This document shows, in pieces, positions 1 through 20,806 of a stretch of 64,000 bases of DNA (position 1 is its first letter; each line of letters starts with the position of its first letter). Source of the stretch: Cellvibrionaceae bacterium (GTDB lineage Bacteria > Pseudomonadota > Gammaproteobacteria > Pseudomonadales > Cellvibrionaceae). Under the pieces are notes generated by a model that saw only the letters and a list, made by a program, of their open reading frames with translations, had not been told where the DNA came from and ran no database searches. The stretch lies in contig JANPZW010000013.1 of NCBI GenBank assembly GCA_024707385.1, forward strand, positions 248,001 through 312,000. Reading direction: 5' to 3'. The position numbers and the translations under genes are program-made.

Positions 1-365
1 GAGCAACACTCTGAGCTGCCAGGGCAGCGTCGAGATCCGGCTTGCGAATTTCTTCGATATTGATATGAACCGGAACGCCCATCCGCTTGCTGATTTCAGC
101 GCGCAGTTTTTTCAACGTCCTCGCCTTTCTTACCAATCACAATACCGGGGCGTGCCGTATGAATAGTCACACGAGCAGTATTCGCCGGACGCTCAATATC
201 CACTCGACTTACGGAGGCGCTCGCCAACGCGGTGCGGATATAGTCGCGCACCTTAAGATCCGTCAGCAGCTTGTCGGCGTATTGCTTCTTACCGGCGTAC
301 CATGTCGAAGTATGCTTTTTGACGATTCCGAGACGAATTCCTGTCGGATGTACTTTTTGACCCAT
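1..365 (-). CDS. rpsC: 30S ribosomal protein S3, partial at window edge, single-base frameshift near 101-107
   Basis: [24 protein letters not shown]...[13 protein letters not shown]; extra A in the Lys codon run shifts the frame. Confidence 0.95.
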
Positions 366-378
366 AACGCGCGCTCTC

Positions 379-711
379 TTATTGATCGGCTACTTTAACG
401 GTGATGTGACAAGTGCGCTTACTAATGCGGTCTGCACGACCCTTAGCGCGCGGCCTGATCCGCTTCATGGTTAAACCTTCATCCACATAAATTGTGGACA
501 CCTTGAGCTCATCTACATCAGCGCCTTCGTTATGCTCAGCATTGGCAATCGCTGACTCAAGGACTTTCTTGATAATTGCTGCGCCCTTTTTAGGGCTGAA
601 AGCCAAAATGTCCAACGCTCGCTCAACGCTTTTGCCGCGGATCTGATCTGCAACCAGTCTCGCTTTCTGCGCCGACAGACCAGCACCTCTTAATTTCGCT
701 GCTACTTCCAT
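379..711 (-). CDS. rplV: 50S ribosomal protein L22
   Basis: [28 protein letters not shown]10 operon order. Confidence 0.97.
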   Translation of the reverse strand: MEVAAKLRGAGLSAQKARLVADQIRGKSVERALDILAFSPKKGAAIIKKVLESAIANAEHNEGADVDELKVSTIYVDEGLTMKRIRPRAKGRADRISKRTCHITVKVADQ

Positions 712-737
712 CGTTCTACCTCGATAACTGATGCGTA

Positions 738-1013
738 TTAACGCTTCGCTTTTTTATCAGCCGCATGGCCGCGATAGGTGCGGGTAGCAGCAAACTCACC
801 AAGTTTATGGCCAACCATTTCCTCGCTGATCAAAACGGGAACGTGCTGACGACCGTTGTGCACCGCGAGAGTCAAACCGACCATCTGCGGAGAAATCATG
901 GAGCGTCGAGACCAGGTTTTAATTGGACGACGGTCATTTTTAGCAACAGCCACTTCAACCTTGGCAAACAGGTGGTGGTCAATGAAGGGGCCTTTTTTCA
1001 GTGAACGTGGCAC
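738..1013 (-). CDS. rpsS: 30S ribosomal protein S19
   Basis: [15 protein letters not shown]...[16 protein letters not shown]. Confidence 0.98.
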   Translation of the reverse strand: MPRSLKKGPFIDHHLFAKVEVAVAKNDRRPIKTWSRRSMISPQMVGLTLAVHNGRQHVPVLISEEMVGHKLGEFAATRTYRGHAADKKAKR

Positions 1014-1048
1014 TGTAAATTCCTCGCTTTATCAGTTGTTCGTAAGAA

Positions 1049-1873
1049 TTACTTGGTGCGACGACGAACGATCATTTTGGTCGTGCGCTTATTCTTACGT
1101 GTCTTATAACCTTTGGTTGGCACGCCCCACGGTGTTACTGGATGGCGACCGCCGGAAGTTCGGCCTTCACCACCACCATGCGGGTGATCTACCGGGTTCA
1201 TTGCCACACCGCGTACGGTGGGTCGAACACCACGCCAACGCTTGGCACCGGCTTTTCCGAGAGAACGCAGGTTGTGCTCACTGTTGGAGACTTCGCCGAT
1301 AGTCGCTCGACAATCAGTCAACACCTTGCGCATCTCGCCGCTGCGAAGACGTACAGTCGCGTATTGGCCTTCGCGGGCGACCAACTGAACGGATGCACCT
1401 GCAGATCGCGCCAATTGCGCGCCCTTGCCAGGCTTGAGTTCCAGACAGTGAATCACGCTACCAACCGGGATATTACGCAAAGGCAGAGTATTACCAATTT
1501 TGATAGAAGCGGCTTCGCCAGATTCGATACGGTCGCCAACATTCAGGCCTTTCGGCGCAATCACATACCGACGCTCGCCGTCCGCATAACAGATCAGCGC
1601 GATGTGAGCAGTCCGATTCGGATCGTATTCCAGACGCTCAACTTTCGCCGGAATGCCATCTTTATCACGACGAAAATCGACCATCCGGTAATGCTGCTTA
1701 TGACCGCCACCAATGTGTCGAGTCGTTACACGACCGTTGTTATTACGACCGCCGGTCTTGCTCTTGCTTTCCAACAAAGGAGCATGAGGGGCACCCTTGT
1801 GCAGATCAGCATTGACAACACTGATAACAAATCGACGACCAGCAGATGTAGGTTTACGTTTTACTATAGCCAT
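1049..1873 (-). CDS. rplB: 50S ribosomal protein L2
   Basis: [50 protein letters not shown]. Confidence 0.98.
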   Translation of the reverse strand: MAIVKRKPTSAGRRFVISVVNADLHKGAPHAPLLESKSKTGGRNNNGRVTTRHIGGGHKQHYRMVDFRRDKDGIPAKVERLEYDPNRTAHIALICYADGERRYVIAPKGLNVGDRIESGEAASIKIGNTLPLRNIPVGSVIHCLELKPGKGAQLARSAGASVQLVAREGQYATVRLRSGEMRKVLTDCRATIGEVSNSEHNLRSLGKAGAKRWRGVRPTVRGVAMNPVDHPHGGGEGRTSGGRHPVTPWGVPTKGYKTRKNKRTTKMIVRRRTK

Positions 1874-1887
1874 GATGCATGCGCTCC

Positions 1888-2184
1888 TTATTCTGCGAAG
1901 GCAAAGTCAATGTCTTGACCCTGCTCAAGACGCACATAGGCTTTTTTCCAATCGTTACGAACGCCAACACCATAGCGTGTACGTTTGGTTTTGCCCTTGA
2001 CATTCAAAACTTGGACGCTTTTCACTTTCACATTAAAAAGCTTTTCCACTGCAGCTTTGATTTCTGACTTTTGCGCATCCCTCACAACTTTGAAAACCGC
2101 GTTACCCGCTGCTTCGCCGAGCTGAGCTGATTTCTCAGAAATCACCGGCCCTAAAATAATTTTGTAAATGCGTTCTTGATTCAC
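1888..2184 (-). CDS. rplW: 50S ribosomal protein L23
   Basis: [22 protein letters not shown]; operon position. Confidence 0.97.
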   Translation of the reverse strand: MNQERIYKIILGPVISEKSAQLGEAAGNAVFKVVRDAQKSEIKAAVEKLFNVKVKSVQVLNVKGKTKRTRYGVGVRNDWKKAYVRLEQGQDIDFAFAE

Positions 2185-2795
2185 GCAAGAGCCTCCTCAA
2201 TTTGTTTGAGGGCAGAGACAGTCACGACAACTTTCTCGAAACGGATCAAACTGACCGGATCCAATCCTTGAGCATCGCGAACGTCAACCTTGTGCAGATT
2301 GCGCGCAGCGAGGTAAAGATTTTCACCAACATTTTCAGATACGATCAGAACTTCATTCAGATTGTACTGAGCCAATTTCTGCACAAGGGATTTGGTTTTC
2401 GGAGAGTCAACTTCGAAGGACTCCACCACAATCAAGCGCCCCTGGCGATTCAGTTCAGACAAAATGCAGCGCAGAGCAGCGCGATACATCTTTTTATTCA
2501 ACTTTTGTTCGTAGTCACGCGGACGCGCCGCGAACGTGGTACCGCCCGAGCGCCACAGCGGGCTGCGGATACTACCAGCACGAGCTCGACCTGTACCTTT
2601 CTGTCTCCACGGCTTGCGACCACCACCAGAAACGTCTGAACGGTTTTTCTGAGCTTTGGTACCTTGACGACCAGCGGACATATAAGCAACAACCGCCTGG
2701 TGAACAAGATCCTGATTGAATTCTCGACCGAAAGTCAGATCCGATACAGAGATCGTACCTTTTGAACCTTCGGGTGTAGCAATATTTAATTCCAT
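2181..2795 (-). CDS. rplD: 50S ribosomal protein L4
   Basis: [19 protein letters not shown]...; start placed at MELN rather than the upstream ORF start. Confidence 0.96.
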   Translation of the reverse strand: MELNIATPEGSKGTISVSDLTFGREFNQDLVHQAVVAYMSAGRQGTKAQKNRSDVSGGGRKPWRQKGTGRARAGSIRSPLWRSGGTTFAARPRDYEQKLNKKMYRAALRCILSELNRQGRLIVVESFEVDSPKTKSLVQKLAQYNLNEVLIVSENVGENLYLAARNLHKVDVRDAQGLDPVSLIRFEKVVVTVSALKQIEEALA

Positions 2796-2812
2796 CGTGA
2801 CCCCCAGGAACA

Positions 2813-3457
2813 TTAACCGTTGTTACGTATCTTTACAGCGGGGCGAACAATAACGTCACCGCCGGGGGCACCAGGTACGGCACCTTTGATAAGCAACAAA
2901 TTGCGTTGTGCATCAACCTTTACGATTTCGAGATTTTGCACAGTCACGCGCTCGTCACCCATGTGACCCGCCATCTTCTTACCTTTAAATACGCGACCAG
3001 GGCTTTGGTTTTGACCAATTGAACCAGGAGCGCGGTGAGAGAGCGAGTTGCCGTGAGTGGCATCCTGAGCGGCAAAATTCCAGCGCTTGATTACGCCAGC
3101 AAAACCCTTACCTTTGGAAGTACCAGTTACGTCGACTTTTTGGCCAGCTTCGAAAGCTTCGACCGTAAGCTGACCACCAACTTCGAATGACTCTTGCGAA
3201 TCATTACGCAGTTCCCAGATGCCACGACCGGCTTCTGCTTGCGCTTTTTCGAAATGGCCCTTGGCAGGCTTAATAACACGGGAGGCGCGACGAGACCCTA
3301 CGGTAACTTGAACAGCACTATAACCGTCGGTTTCTACATTCTTAACCTGGGTGATGCGGTTGGGCTCTACTTCAACCACAGTGACAGGAACGGAGATACC
3401 ACTATCTGTAAAAATTCGCGTCATGCCGCTTTTGCGGCCGACTATACCAATCGTCAT
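2813..3457 (-). CDS. rplC: 50S ribosomal protein L3
   Basis: [20 protein letters not shown]...[13 protein letters not shown]...[15 protein letters not shown]. Confidence 0.98.
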   Translation of the reverse strand: MTIGIVGRKSGMTRIFTDSGISVPVTVVEVEPNRITQVKNVETDGYSAVQVTVGSRRASRVIKPAKGHFEKAQAEAGRGIWELRNDSQESFEVGGQLTVEAFEAGQKVDVTGTSKGKGFAGVIKRWNFAAQDATHGNSLSHRAPGSIGQNQSPGRVFKGKKMAGHMGDERVTVQNLEIVKVDAQRNLLLIKGAVPGAPGGDVIVRPAVKIRNNG

Positions 3458-3561
3458 TTTTCTAACCTCTCAGTGTACGGGGCTTTTACCCGCTATGGCC
3501 GCCCATTACAGAGCGTTACACATCCCACTGACATTAATCGCCAGTGGTCTGGCTTGGAGTT

Positions 3562-3915
<354 letters not shown>

Positions 3916-4046
3916 TCAAAGGGGGCCGGTCAAAGGAGGCGCAATTCTAATGGGGGTCTTTTAGGCTGTCAACACAGAAAAAGGGATTTTTAATCTTTTT
4001 GCGCAGGCTTCACGCAGCAACAAAGGAAGCTGATCAATTGCATAAA

Positions 4047-4071
4047 AAAAGGGGCCGCCTGGCCCCTTTTT
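4047..4071 (-). terminator. intrinsic terminator downstream of tuf copy 1 (end of str operon)
   Basis: aaggggcc-gcct-ggcccctt with a 7-T tract on the minus strand. Confidence 0.8.
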
Positions 4072-4089
4072 AGATGACACCCAAATCAA

Positions 4090-5284
4090 TTACTCGATGA
4101 TTTTGGCAACGACGCCAGCACCAACAGTACGGCCGCCTTCACGAATCGCAAAGCGCAGACCTTCGTCCATTGCAATCGGCGCAATCAACGTAACCGTCAT
4201 CTGAATGTTGTCACCCGGCATTACCATCTCTACGCCTTCCGGCAGTTCACAAGCACCGGTTACGTCAGTGGTGCGGAAGTAGAACTGCGGACGGTAGCCT
4301 TTGAAGAAAGGAGTATGACGACCACCTTCTTCTTTAGACAACACGTAAACTTCTGATTGGAACTTAGTGTGCGGCTTGATGGCGCCTGGCTTGCTTAATA
4401 CCTGACCACGCTGAACTTCGTCACGCTTGGTACCACGCAGCAGAACACCTACGTTCTCACCTGCTCGACCTTCGTCCAACAGCTTGCGGAACATTTCAAC
4501 ACCGGTACAGGTGGTCTTTACCGTCGGGGTGATACCCACGATTTCGATCTCTTCACCAACCTTGACGATGCCGCGTTCTACACGACCAGTCACTACAGTA
4601 CCGCGACCGGAGATGGAGAATACGTCTTCGATCGGCATCAGGAACGGCTGATCAATTGCGCGCTCTGGCTCAGGAATGTAGGCATCCAGCGTTTCCACCA
4701 GCTTGCGTACAGCAGAAGTACCCATGCCGTTGTCATCTTTGCCATTCAACGCCATCAGCGCAGAACCGATGATGATCGGAGTGTCGTCACCAGGGAAGTC
4801 GTAGTTGGACAGCAGCTCGCGCACTTCCATCTCAACCAGCTCCAGCAGCTCGGCGTCGTCAACCATGTCGGCTTTGTTCAGGAAAACCACGATGTAAGGT
4901 ACACCAACCTGACGTGACAGCAGGATGTGTTCGCGGGTTTGCGGCATAGGGCCGTCCGCAGCAGAACATACCAGGATCGCGCCATCCATCTGGGCAGCAC
5001 CGGTAATCATGTTCTTCACATAGTCAGCGTGCCCAGGGCAGTCAACGTGTGCGTAGTGACGGGTTGGGCTGTGGTATTCCACGTGTGCGGTGGAAATTGT
5101 AATACCGCGCGCTTTTTCTTCCGGCGCCGCGTCAATACCATCGAAAGCTACCGCTGTGCCACCCCAGGTGTCCGCACATACGCGGGTCAGCGCCGCCGTC
5201 AAAGTCGTTTTGCCGTGGTCAACGTGACCAATGGTGCCCACGTTCACGTGGGGTTTCGTACGTTCAAATTTTTTCTTTTGCCAC
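4090..5284 (-). CDS. tuf: elongation factor Tu, copy 1; GTG start; one-base homopolymer insertion (T6 at 5269-5274, versus T5 in copy 2) breaks the N-terminal frame
   Basis: 385 aa open frame matches copy 2 apart from the N-terminal frameshift. Confidence 0.97.
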
Positions 5285-5316
5285 TGTATTGATTCCTCTA
5301 ATAAGAAACTGAGTAA

Positions 5317-7437
5317 TTAGCCAGCGTCTTTGGCGATTTTACTTTTCGCAATCACTTCTTCCGCAACGTTGCGGGGCGCCTCGGAGTATTTCAAAAACTC
5401 CATAGTGTAGGTCGCACGACCTTGAGTTGCAGAACGCAAGGAAGTCGCGTAGCCAAACATCTCCGCCAAGGGCACTTCGGCGTTTATGACTTTGCCACTC
5501 ACGCTTTCATCCATACCCAAAATCAGACCGCGCCGACGGTTCAGGTCACCAACCACGTCACCCATATTTTCTTCCGGAGTGACAACTTCGACTTTCATGA
5601 TGGGCTCAAGAAGCACAGCGCCACCAAGTTGCGCCAACTTCTTGGTCGCCATAGAAGCAGCGATTTTAAACGCCATTTCTGATGAGTCAACGTCGTGGTA
5701 AGAACCATCAAAAACAGATGCCTTCAGGCCGAGCAACGGATAACCAGCCAGAACACCGTTTTGCATTTGTTCAGCAACGCCTTTCTGAATTGCAGGAACG
5801 TATTCCTTGGGAACCACCCCACCAACGAGCTCGTTGACGAACTCCAATCCTTCCGCATTTGCGTCCGCGCCCGGCTCGAAGCGGATCCAGCAGTGGCCAT
5901 ATTGGCCGCGCCCGCCGGACTGACGCACGAATTTGCCTTCGATTTCGCATTTATTGCGAATCGCTTCACGATAGGCAACCTGCGGCTTACCGATGTTTGC
6001 TTCAACGTTGAATTCACGACGCATACGGTCAACGATAATGTCGAGGTGCAATTCACCCATACCACCAATGATCGTCTGACCGGTTTCCTCGTCGGTTTTT
6101 ACGCGGAAAGAGGGATCTTCTTGTGCCAACTTGCCCAGAGCAATGCCCATTCTTTCCTGGTCAGCCTTAGTTTTCGGCTCGACCGCCACGTGAATTACCG
6201 GCTCCGGGAAATCCATCCGCTCAAGCGTGATTTTATGGTCAGGATCACACAAGGTATCCCCTGTAGTCGTATCCTTCAGACCTACGACCGCCGCGATGTC
6301 ACCACACAGCACTTCTTTGATTTCACTGCGCTGATTGGCATGCATCTGCACCATACGACCAATGCGTTCTTTACGGTCTTTTACCGAGTTATAAACACCA
6401 TCTCCGGAATTCACTTTACCGGAGTAAACCCTAATGAACGTCAAGGTACCAACGAAAGGGTCGGTTGCAATTTTAAACGCCAGCGCGGAAAAAGGCTCAT
6501 CATCACTAGCCTTACGGCTGGCTACAGTTGTGCCGTCATCCAGAATGCCTTCGATTGCCTTAACTTCTGTCGGCGCCGGCAGATAATCGATTACCGCGTC
6601 CAACATCGCCTGCACACCCTTGTTCTTAAATGCGGATCCACCCAGAACAGGAACAATTTCACCGGCCAGAGTGCGGGCACGAATGCCTGCTTTTATTTCC
6701 TCTTCCGTCAACGCCTCACCCTCGAGGTATTTGTTCATCAGTTCCTCAGAGGATTCAGCAGCGGCCTCAACCACATGCTCGCGCATCTTTTGACAGGTTT
6801 CCTCCAGATCCGCAGGAATATCCGCGTATTCAAAGGTCATGCCCTGGTCTTTCTCATTCCAGATAATGGCGCGCATTTTTACCAAGTCCACAACCCCTTT
6901 GAACTCGTCTTCCGAGCCAATGGTCATCTGCAGAGGTACCGGATTCGCGCCAAGACGGGTCTTGAGCTGCCCGATTACGCGCAGGAAGTTGGCTCCGGTG
7001 CGGTCCATTTTGTTAACAAAAACCATCCGGGGAACTTCGTATTTATTGGCTTGGCGCCACACGGTTTCCGTCTGCGGCTGCACACCGGATGAACCGCAAA
7101 GGACCACAACCGCACCATCCAGAACGCGCAGCGAACGCTCTACTTCAATAGTGAAGTCAACGTGTCCGGGGGTATCGATTACATTGATGCGGTGCTCATC
7201 AAACTGACCAGCCATGCCTTTCCAGAACGTCGTAATGGCGGCGGAGGTGATGGTAATACCACGCTCTTGCTCTTGCGGCATCCAGTCGGTGGTTGCAGCG
7301 CCGTCATGCACTTCGCCGAGCTTGTGTGATAGACCGGTGTAAAACAACACCCGCTCAGTGGTGGTGGTTTTACCGGCATCTACGTGCGCACAGATACCGA
7401 TGTTGCGATATCGTGCAATAGGAGTTTTACGTGCCAC
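5317..7437 (-). CDS. fusA: elongation factor G
   Basis: [35 protein letters not shown]. Confidence 0.98.
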   Translation of the reverse strand: MARKTPIARYRNIGICAHVDAGKTTTTERVLFYTGLSHKLGEVHDGAATTDWMPQEQERGITITSAAITTFWKGMAGQFDEHRINVIDTPGHVDFTIEVERSLRVLDGAVVVLCGSSGVQPQTETVWRQANKYEVPRMVFVNKMDRTGANFLRVIGQLKTRLGANPVPLQMTIGSEDEFKGVVDLVKMRAIIWNEKDQGMTFEYADIPADLEETCQKMREHVVEAAAESSEELMNKYLEGEALTEEEIKAGIRARTLAGEIVPVLGGSAFKNKGVQAMLDAVIDYLPAPTEVKAIEGILDDGTTVASRKASDDEPFSALAFKIATDPFVGTLTFIRVYSGKVNSGDGVYNSVKDRKERIGRMVQMHANQRSEIKEVLCGDIAAVVGLKDTTTGDTLCDPDHKITLERMDFPEPVIHVAVEPKTKADQERMGIALGKLAQEDPSFRVKTDEETGQTIIGGMGELHLDIIVDRMRREFNVEANIGKPQVAYREAIRNKCEIEGKFVRQSGGRGQYGHCWIRFEPGADANAEGLEFVNELVGGVVPKEYVPAIQKGVAEQMQNGVLAGYPLLGLKASVFDGSYHDVDSSEMAFKIAASMATKKLAQLGGAVLLEPIMKVEVVTPEENMGDVVGDLNRRRGLILGMDESVSGKVINAEVPLAEMFGYATSLRSATQGRATYTMEFLKYSEAPRNVAEEVIAKSKIAKDAG

Positions 7438-7471
7438 GATTGTGTTCCCCGTAAAGATTGGAATTCGTTAA

Positions 7472-7506
7472 CAACAAAAGGCAGCGAATGAGGCTGCCTT
7501 TTGTTG
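7472..7506 (-). terminator. 14-bp perfect inverted repeat, terminator/attenuator-like, between rpsG and fusA
   Basis: caacaaaaggcagc-gaatgag-gctgccttttgttg. Confidence 0.6.
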
Positions 7507-7522
7507 CACTCTTGCGAAGATT

Positions 7523-7994
<472 letters not shown>

Positions 7995-8095
7995 AAATAA
8001 AACTCACTTTAATTCAGGTTGCCTGAGATTCAGCCTTTTAGGCCCACCCAGCCTTACTGATAATTGATCGAAAAAACGCAGATGCCGCGAACCGA

Positions 8096-8470
8096 TTAAG
8101 ACTTCGGACGCTTAGTACCGTACTTGGATCGAGCTTGTTTACGCTTGCTTACGCCAGCAGTATCCAAAGAACCTCGGACGGTGTGATAACGCACACCCGG
8201 CAAGTCCTTAACACGACCACCGCGAATCAATACCACGCTGTGCTCTTGCAAATTGTGGCCTTCACCACCGATGTAAGAGGTCACTTCATAACCATTGGTC
8301 AAACGTACGCGGCATACTTTACGCAGCGCAGAGTTTGGCTTTTTTGGTGTAGTGGTATAAACGCGGGTGCACACACCACGGCGCTGAGGGCACTGTTGCA
8401 GTGCCGGAACATCGCTCTTTTGTGCTTTGCGCTTTCTCGGCTGACGAACCAACTGGTTGATCGTTGCCAT
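8096..8470 (-). CDS. rpsL: 30S ribosomal protein S12
   Basis: [57 protein letters not shown]. Confidence 0.98.
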   Translation of the reverse strand: MATINQLVRQPRKRKAQKSDVPALQQCPQRRGVCTRVYTTTPKKPNSALRKVCRVRLTNGYEVTSYIGGEGHNLQEHSVVLIRGGRVKDLPGVRYHTVRGSLDTAGVSKRKQARSKYGTKRPKS

Positions 8471-8618
8471 GAAACTAAACTCCAGACTATAGAATTCTTC
8501 CCACGGGGAAGATCATTAACGTTAAAACAGGCAATAACTGCCCGCCCACAGAAATCGCGGGTGGCGCATTCTAAAGGCGTCCCCCGCGATCGTCAAGGCA
8601 CCGGATCGGCGCACTTTC

Positions 8619-12905
<4,287 letters not shown>

Positions 12906-12914
12906 TCAAATCGC

Positions 12915-16999
<4,085 letters not shown>

Positions 17000-17146
17000 C
17001 AGTATTCCTCAGCTTGTTCACGGGGCATTGTCCGGGTAAGACATTGGAAGCGGCGGACTTCCAGATCCGTGTTGTGACACGGGTAAATCAACTACTCGAC
17101 CGTAAATTGAACGCCACATCGGCCAGCATGGCCGTAAACAGAAAAA

Positions 17147-17173
17147 GGCCAGCAGGTGTTCAACCTGCCAGCC
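17147..17173 (-). terminator. rplL-rpoB intergenic attenuator-like hairpin
   Basis: minus-strand GGCTGGCAGGT-TGAAC-ACCTGCTGGCC-TTTTT. Confidence 0.6.
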
Positions 17174-17211
17174 CCTCGCCAAATCAAGATTTGGCATAAA
17201 GTAGAACCAAC

Positions 17212-17587
17212 TTATTTCAGCTCGACAGTTGCGCCAGCTTCTTCCAGTTGTTTCTTGGCGTCTTCAGCTTCTGCTTTGGAAGCTGCTTCTTTCAAAGTTT
17301 TCGGTGCACCGTCAACCAGGTCTTTGGCTTCTTTCAAGCCCAGACCGGTCAGAGCACGTACCACTTTGATGACGTTGACTTTCTTCTCGCCAGAGTCTTT
17401 CAGAATGATGTCAAACTCGGTTTTTCTCTTCTGCAACAGGTGCAGCAGCGGCGGCCGCAGGGGCAACAGCAACAGCAGCGGCAGCGGAAACGCCGAATTT
17501 GTCTTCCATTGCTTTAACCAGTTCAACAACATCCATTACGGACATTTCGGCGATTGCATTCAAAATATCTTCTTTAGACAGAGCCAT
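17212..17587 (-). CDS. rplL: 50S ribosomal protein L7/L12, one frameshift near 17420-17430
   Basis: [38 protein letters not shown]... then [36 protein letters not shown]. Confidence 0.95.
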
Positions 17588-17647
17588 TACTCAATCTCCA
17601 GATCATTAAATAAAAAGTTTTACGTTCAAGCTGCCTGTCGAAAACGA

Positions 17648-18178
17648 TCAGGCAGCATCCTGTTTCTGATCGCGCACAGCTGCGATAACGCGGGTAATTT
17701 TGCTCGGTACTTCGTTGAGCGTGCGAGCCAGTTTGGTTACTGGAGCGATCATGACGCTCATCAGCATTGCCAAAGCCTGATCTCGGGTCGGCAGAGTTGC
17801 CAAAGCGTCGATTTGCGACGCAGGCAGCATTTGCCCACCAACAGCAAGGGCCTTAACTTCAAATTTTTCGTTTTCTTTGGCGAAATCTTTAAAGAGTCGG
17901 GCTGCGGCACCTGGATCTTCCATAGAAAATCCAAAAATGCTTGGGCCTTTCAAGGCTTCCTTAACACACTCGAACTCTGTGCCTTCAAATGCACGGCGAG
18001 CCAATGTGTTGCGTACAACCTGCAACCGTACATTGTTCTCGCGCGCCAATTTGCGCAAAGCGTCCATTTTGTTTACCGTCACACCACGTGCGTCGGCAAT
18101 TACCAGTGACAACGCGTTGACCGCAGTCTCGTTAACATCAGCGACGATCGCTACTTTGTCTTCGAGTCTAATAGCCAC
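17648..18178 (-). CDS. rplJ: 50S ribosomal protein L10 (GTG start)
   Basis: [43 protein letters not shown]. Confidence 0.93.
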   Translation of the reverse strand: MAIRLEDKVAIVADVNETAVNALSLVIADARGVTVNKMDALRKLARENNVRLQVVRNTLARRAFEGTEFECVKEALKGPSIFGFSMEDPGAAARLFKDFAKENEKFEVKALAVGGQMLPASQIDALATLPTRDQALAMLMSVMIAPVTKLARTLNEVPSKITRVIAAVRDQKQDAA

Positions 18179-18417
18179 AATAACTATCTCCTGGACTTGA
18201 TGATCGGATAACCCGGCAAACTGCGCCGGCTCATCCAGTTTTCGGTGATCACTTCCAGTTATAAAACTGAGTTGGGTCACACCGTCTGCGTAGGATCGGG
18301 GTTCGACGGGGACAAAAGCCCCCACCAATAAACCCGGATTAAGCCAGCGCTTTCACGATGACTCCTACGGTCTTTGACAGCCCGGCAAAATGCCGGACCC
18401 CAAAGCCTGTAGCTCCC
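18179..18417 (-). ncRNA. candidate ribosomal protein L10 leader (rplA-rplJ intergenic autoregulatory RNA)
   Basis: ~240 nt structured intergenic region upstream of rplJ with several hairpins (e.g. ccggcaaaatgccgg); position only, no covariance search run. Confidence 0.45.
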
Positions 18418-19114
18418 TTAGATTTCCAGGGAGGATAAATCGAGACTCAAACCCGGCCCCATAGTGGTGCTTAAAGACACCTTTTTCAGGTAAACACCTT
18501 TAGAGGTGGAGGGTTTGATTTTTTTTCAGATCGGCAATCAGTGCTTCAAGGTTTTCTTTGATCGCTTTCGTTTCGAAAGAAACCTTGCCGATACCGCCAT
18601 GGATAATACCGCCCTTGTCGGCGCGGAAGCGGACCTGACCTGCCTTGGCATTTTTCACTGCAGTTACAACATCAGGAGTTACAGTGCCGGTTTTGGGGTT
18701 GGGCATAAGACCACGAGGACCGAGCACCTGACCCAATTGACCTACAACTCGCATCGCAGCGGGATCGGCGATCACGACATCAAAGTCCATCATGCCGCCT
18801 TTAACTTGCTCAGCCAGATCTTCCATACCTACAAATTCAGCACCTGCGGCTTTGGCAGCCTCGGCATTCGCACCCTGGGTGAACACCGCAACACGTACAC
18901 TTTTTCCAGTGCCGTGCGGCAGAGTGGTAGCACCGCGAACAGCCTGGTCAGATTTACGCGGGTCGATACCCAAATTGATCGCAACATCAAAGGTTTCGGA
19001 GAACTTAACCTTGGACAGCTCTTTCAGCAGAGCAACAGCTTCTTCAATGCCGTACTGTTTTGTTGCATCCACTTTTTCGCGGATCGCTTTTTGACGCTTG
19101 GATAACTTTGCCAT
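18418..19114 (-). CDS. rplA: 50S ribosomal protein L1, frameshift near 18520-18530
   Basis: [27 protein letters not shown]...; [21 protein letters not shown]-terminus continues in another frame. Confidence 0.96.
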
Positions 19115-19115
19115 C

Positions 19116-19547
19116 TTACAGACCCTCGACTTCCAGACCCATTGAACGAGCGGAACCAGCAATGGTTCGCACAGCAGCATCTATACCTGCAGCGGTCAGA
19201 TCTGGCGCCTTGGCTTTGGCGATGTCTTCCAGCTGAGCACGGGTTACTTTGCCGACTTTCTCAGTGTTAGGGCGTCCACTTCCAGACTTAATTCCCGCTG
19301 CTTTTTTCAGCAAGTGGGTAGCCGGAGGGGTTTTCATAGTGAACGTAAAACTGCGATCGCTGTATACGCTAATTACGACCGGAACAGGTGAACCCAGCTC
19401 CAGACCCTGCGTTTGCGCGTTGAATGCTTTACAGAATTCCATAATGTTCACACCGCGCTGACCCAATGCTGGACCAACCGGTGGGCTTGGGTTTGCTTGA
19501 CCCGCTTTTACTTGTAACTTAACGTAAGCTTCAATTTTCTTTGCCAT
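19116..19547 (-). CDS. rplK: 50S ribosomal protein L11
   Basis: [43 protein letters not shown]. Confidence 0.98.
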   Translation of the reverse strand: MAKKIEAYVKLQVKAGQANPSPPVGPALGQRGVNIMEFCKAFNAQTQGLELGSPVPVVISVYSDRSFTFTMKTPPATHLLKKAAGIKSGSGRPNTEKVGKVTRAQLEDIAKAKAPDLTAAGIDAAVRTIAGSARSMGLEVEGL

Positions 19548-19711
19548 GATATATACCTATCCTCATTTCAGAATGGGTGTTAACGCCTCCCGGTAGCGGC
19601 AAACCACCAATCTCCGGCTCCCCCTCCGCAAACCTCATCGGTCGCAGAGACGCAAAAACCTCCCCTGACATAACTGCCAGCGAAGGTTTATTTTTGTGTT
19701 GCTTGCTTATA

Positions 19712-20244
19712 TCAGCTCTTTTCCACCTGACTGAATTCGAGCTCAACAGGTGTTGAGCGCCCAAATATCAGTACTGCAACACGCAATCTGTTCTTCTCGT
19801 AATTGACTTCCTCTACAACACCGTTGAAATCGTTGAAAGGACCATCAATTACACGAACCATCTCACCTGGTTCGAATAGAGTTTTGGGTTTCGGCTTATC
19901 TGCAGAGTCGTCAACACGCTGAAGAATCGCCAAGGCTTCTTTCTCTGTGATGGGAGCGGGCTTGTCTGCCTTACCACCAATAAAACCCATCACTCGCGGC
20001 GTTTCTTTTACCAAGTGCCACGTATCATCATTCAACTCCATTTGCACCAGGACGTAACCTGGGAAAAACTTGCGCTCGGACTTGCGTTTTTGGCCGCCGC
20101 GCATCTCCACAACTTCCTCAGTGGGCACAAGCACATCACCGAAAAGGTCCTGCATGTTATGCAGCTCAATGCGCTCTTTCAATGCAGACGCGACTTTTTT
20201 TCATAGCCGGAGTATGCATGTACAACGTACCAACGTTTAGCCAT
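19712..20244 (-). CDS. nusG: transcription termination/antitermination protein NusG, frameshift at A-run near 20195-20201
   Basis: [17 protein letters not shown] / [47 protein letters not shown]. Confidence 0.96.
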
Positions 20245-20252
20245 GTTCTCTC

Positions 20253-20624
20253 CTAGCCGATAACAAGCTTGGCAAGCTGACCTATTGCCCAGTCCAAGAT
20301 CCACAGAACAATTGCAGTGATAACCACAACCACAACCACCAGCAAAGTCGTCTGGTTGGTTTCTGCATTGGTCGGCCACACAACCTTGCGAACTTCGATT
20401 TGCGCCTCTTTAAATAAGCTCCAGAAAGCAAAGCCTTTTGAAGTATTAAACGCGACAAAGCAGCAAACGCCAGCCAATACCACCAGACCAAGGACCCGAT
20501 ACAGCAGCTTGACTTCTTCTGCATAAAAACTGTTGGCAAATACACCCACGCCGATCAGCAGAAAAACAACCAGCCATTTGAAGCCGTCAAAGCGGTATTC
20601 ACCTGGTTCAACTTTTGTATTCAT
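20253..20624 (-). CDS. secE: preprotein translocase subunit SecE
   Basis: position between nusG and tRNA-Trp; EVRKVVWPTNAETNQTTLLVVVVVVI. Confidence 0.95.
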   Translation of the reverse strand: MNTKVEPGEYRFDGFKWLVVFLLIGVGVFANSFYAEEVKLLYRVLGLVVLAGVCCFVAFNTSKGFAFWSLFKEAQIEVRKVVWPTNAETNQTTLLVVVVVVITAIVLWILDWAIGQLAKLVIG

Positions 20625-20652
20625 GCATTGACCAACAAAAACTTATAAAAAG

Positions 20653-20728
20653 TGGCAGGCCAGGAGGGACTCGAACCCCCGACATTCGGTTTTGGAGACC
20701 GACGCTCTACCAACTGAACTACTGGCCT
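20653..20728 (-). tRNA. tRNA-Trp (CCA)
   Basis: 76 nt cloverleaf aggccagtagttcagttggtagagc...cggtctccaaaaccg...tgcca. Confidence 0.96.
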
Positions 20729-20760
20729 GTATCAACTTGCATTCCGTTGCAATAGTAAAA

Positions 20761-20790
20761 AAAGGTTGGCTCGCTCAGAGCCAACCTTTA
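20761..20790 (-). terminator. terminator downstream of tuf copy 2
   Basis: 12-bp perfect stem aaaggttggctc-gctca-gagccaaccttt flanked by an A-run (T-run on minus). Confidence 0.8.
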
Positions 20791-20806
20791 TCCATTTTTC
20801 CGCTTA

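Noticed and set aside
5695-7092. 465-aa plus-strand ORF opposite fusA
   Set aside because: Antisense to a highly conserved gene; no recognisable domain; expected by-product of codon bias.
17420-17500. Ala-rich repeat in rplL as a microsatellite or repeat expansion
   Set aside because: It is the normal Ala-rich hinge of L7/L12, disturbed only by the nearby frameshift.
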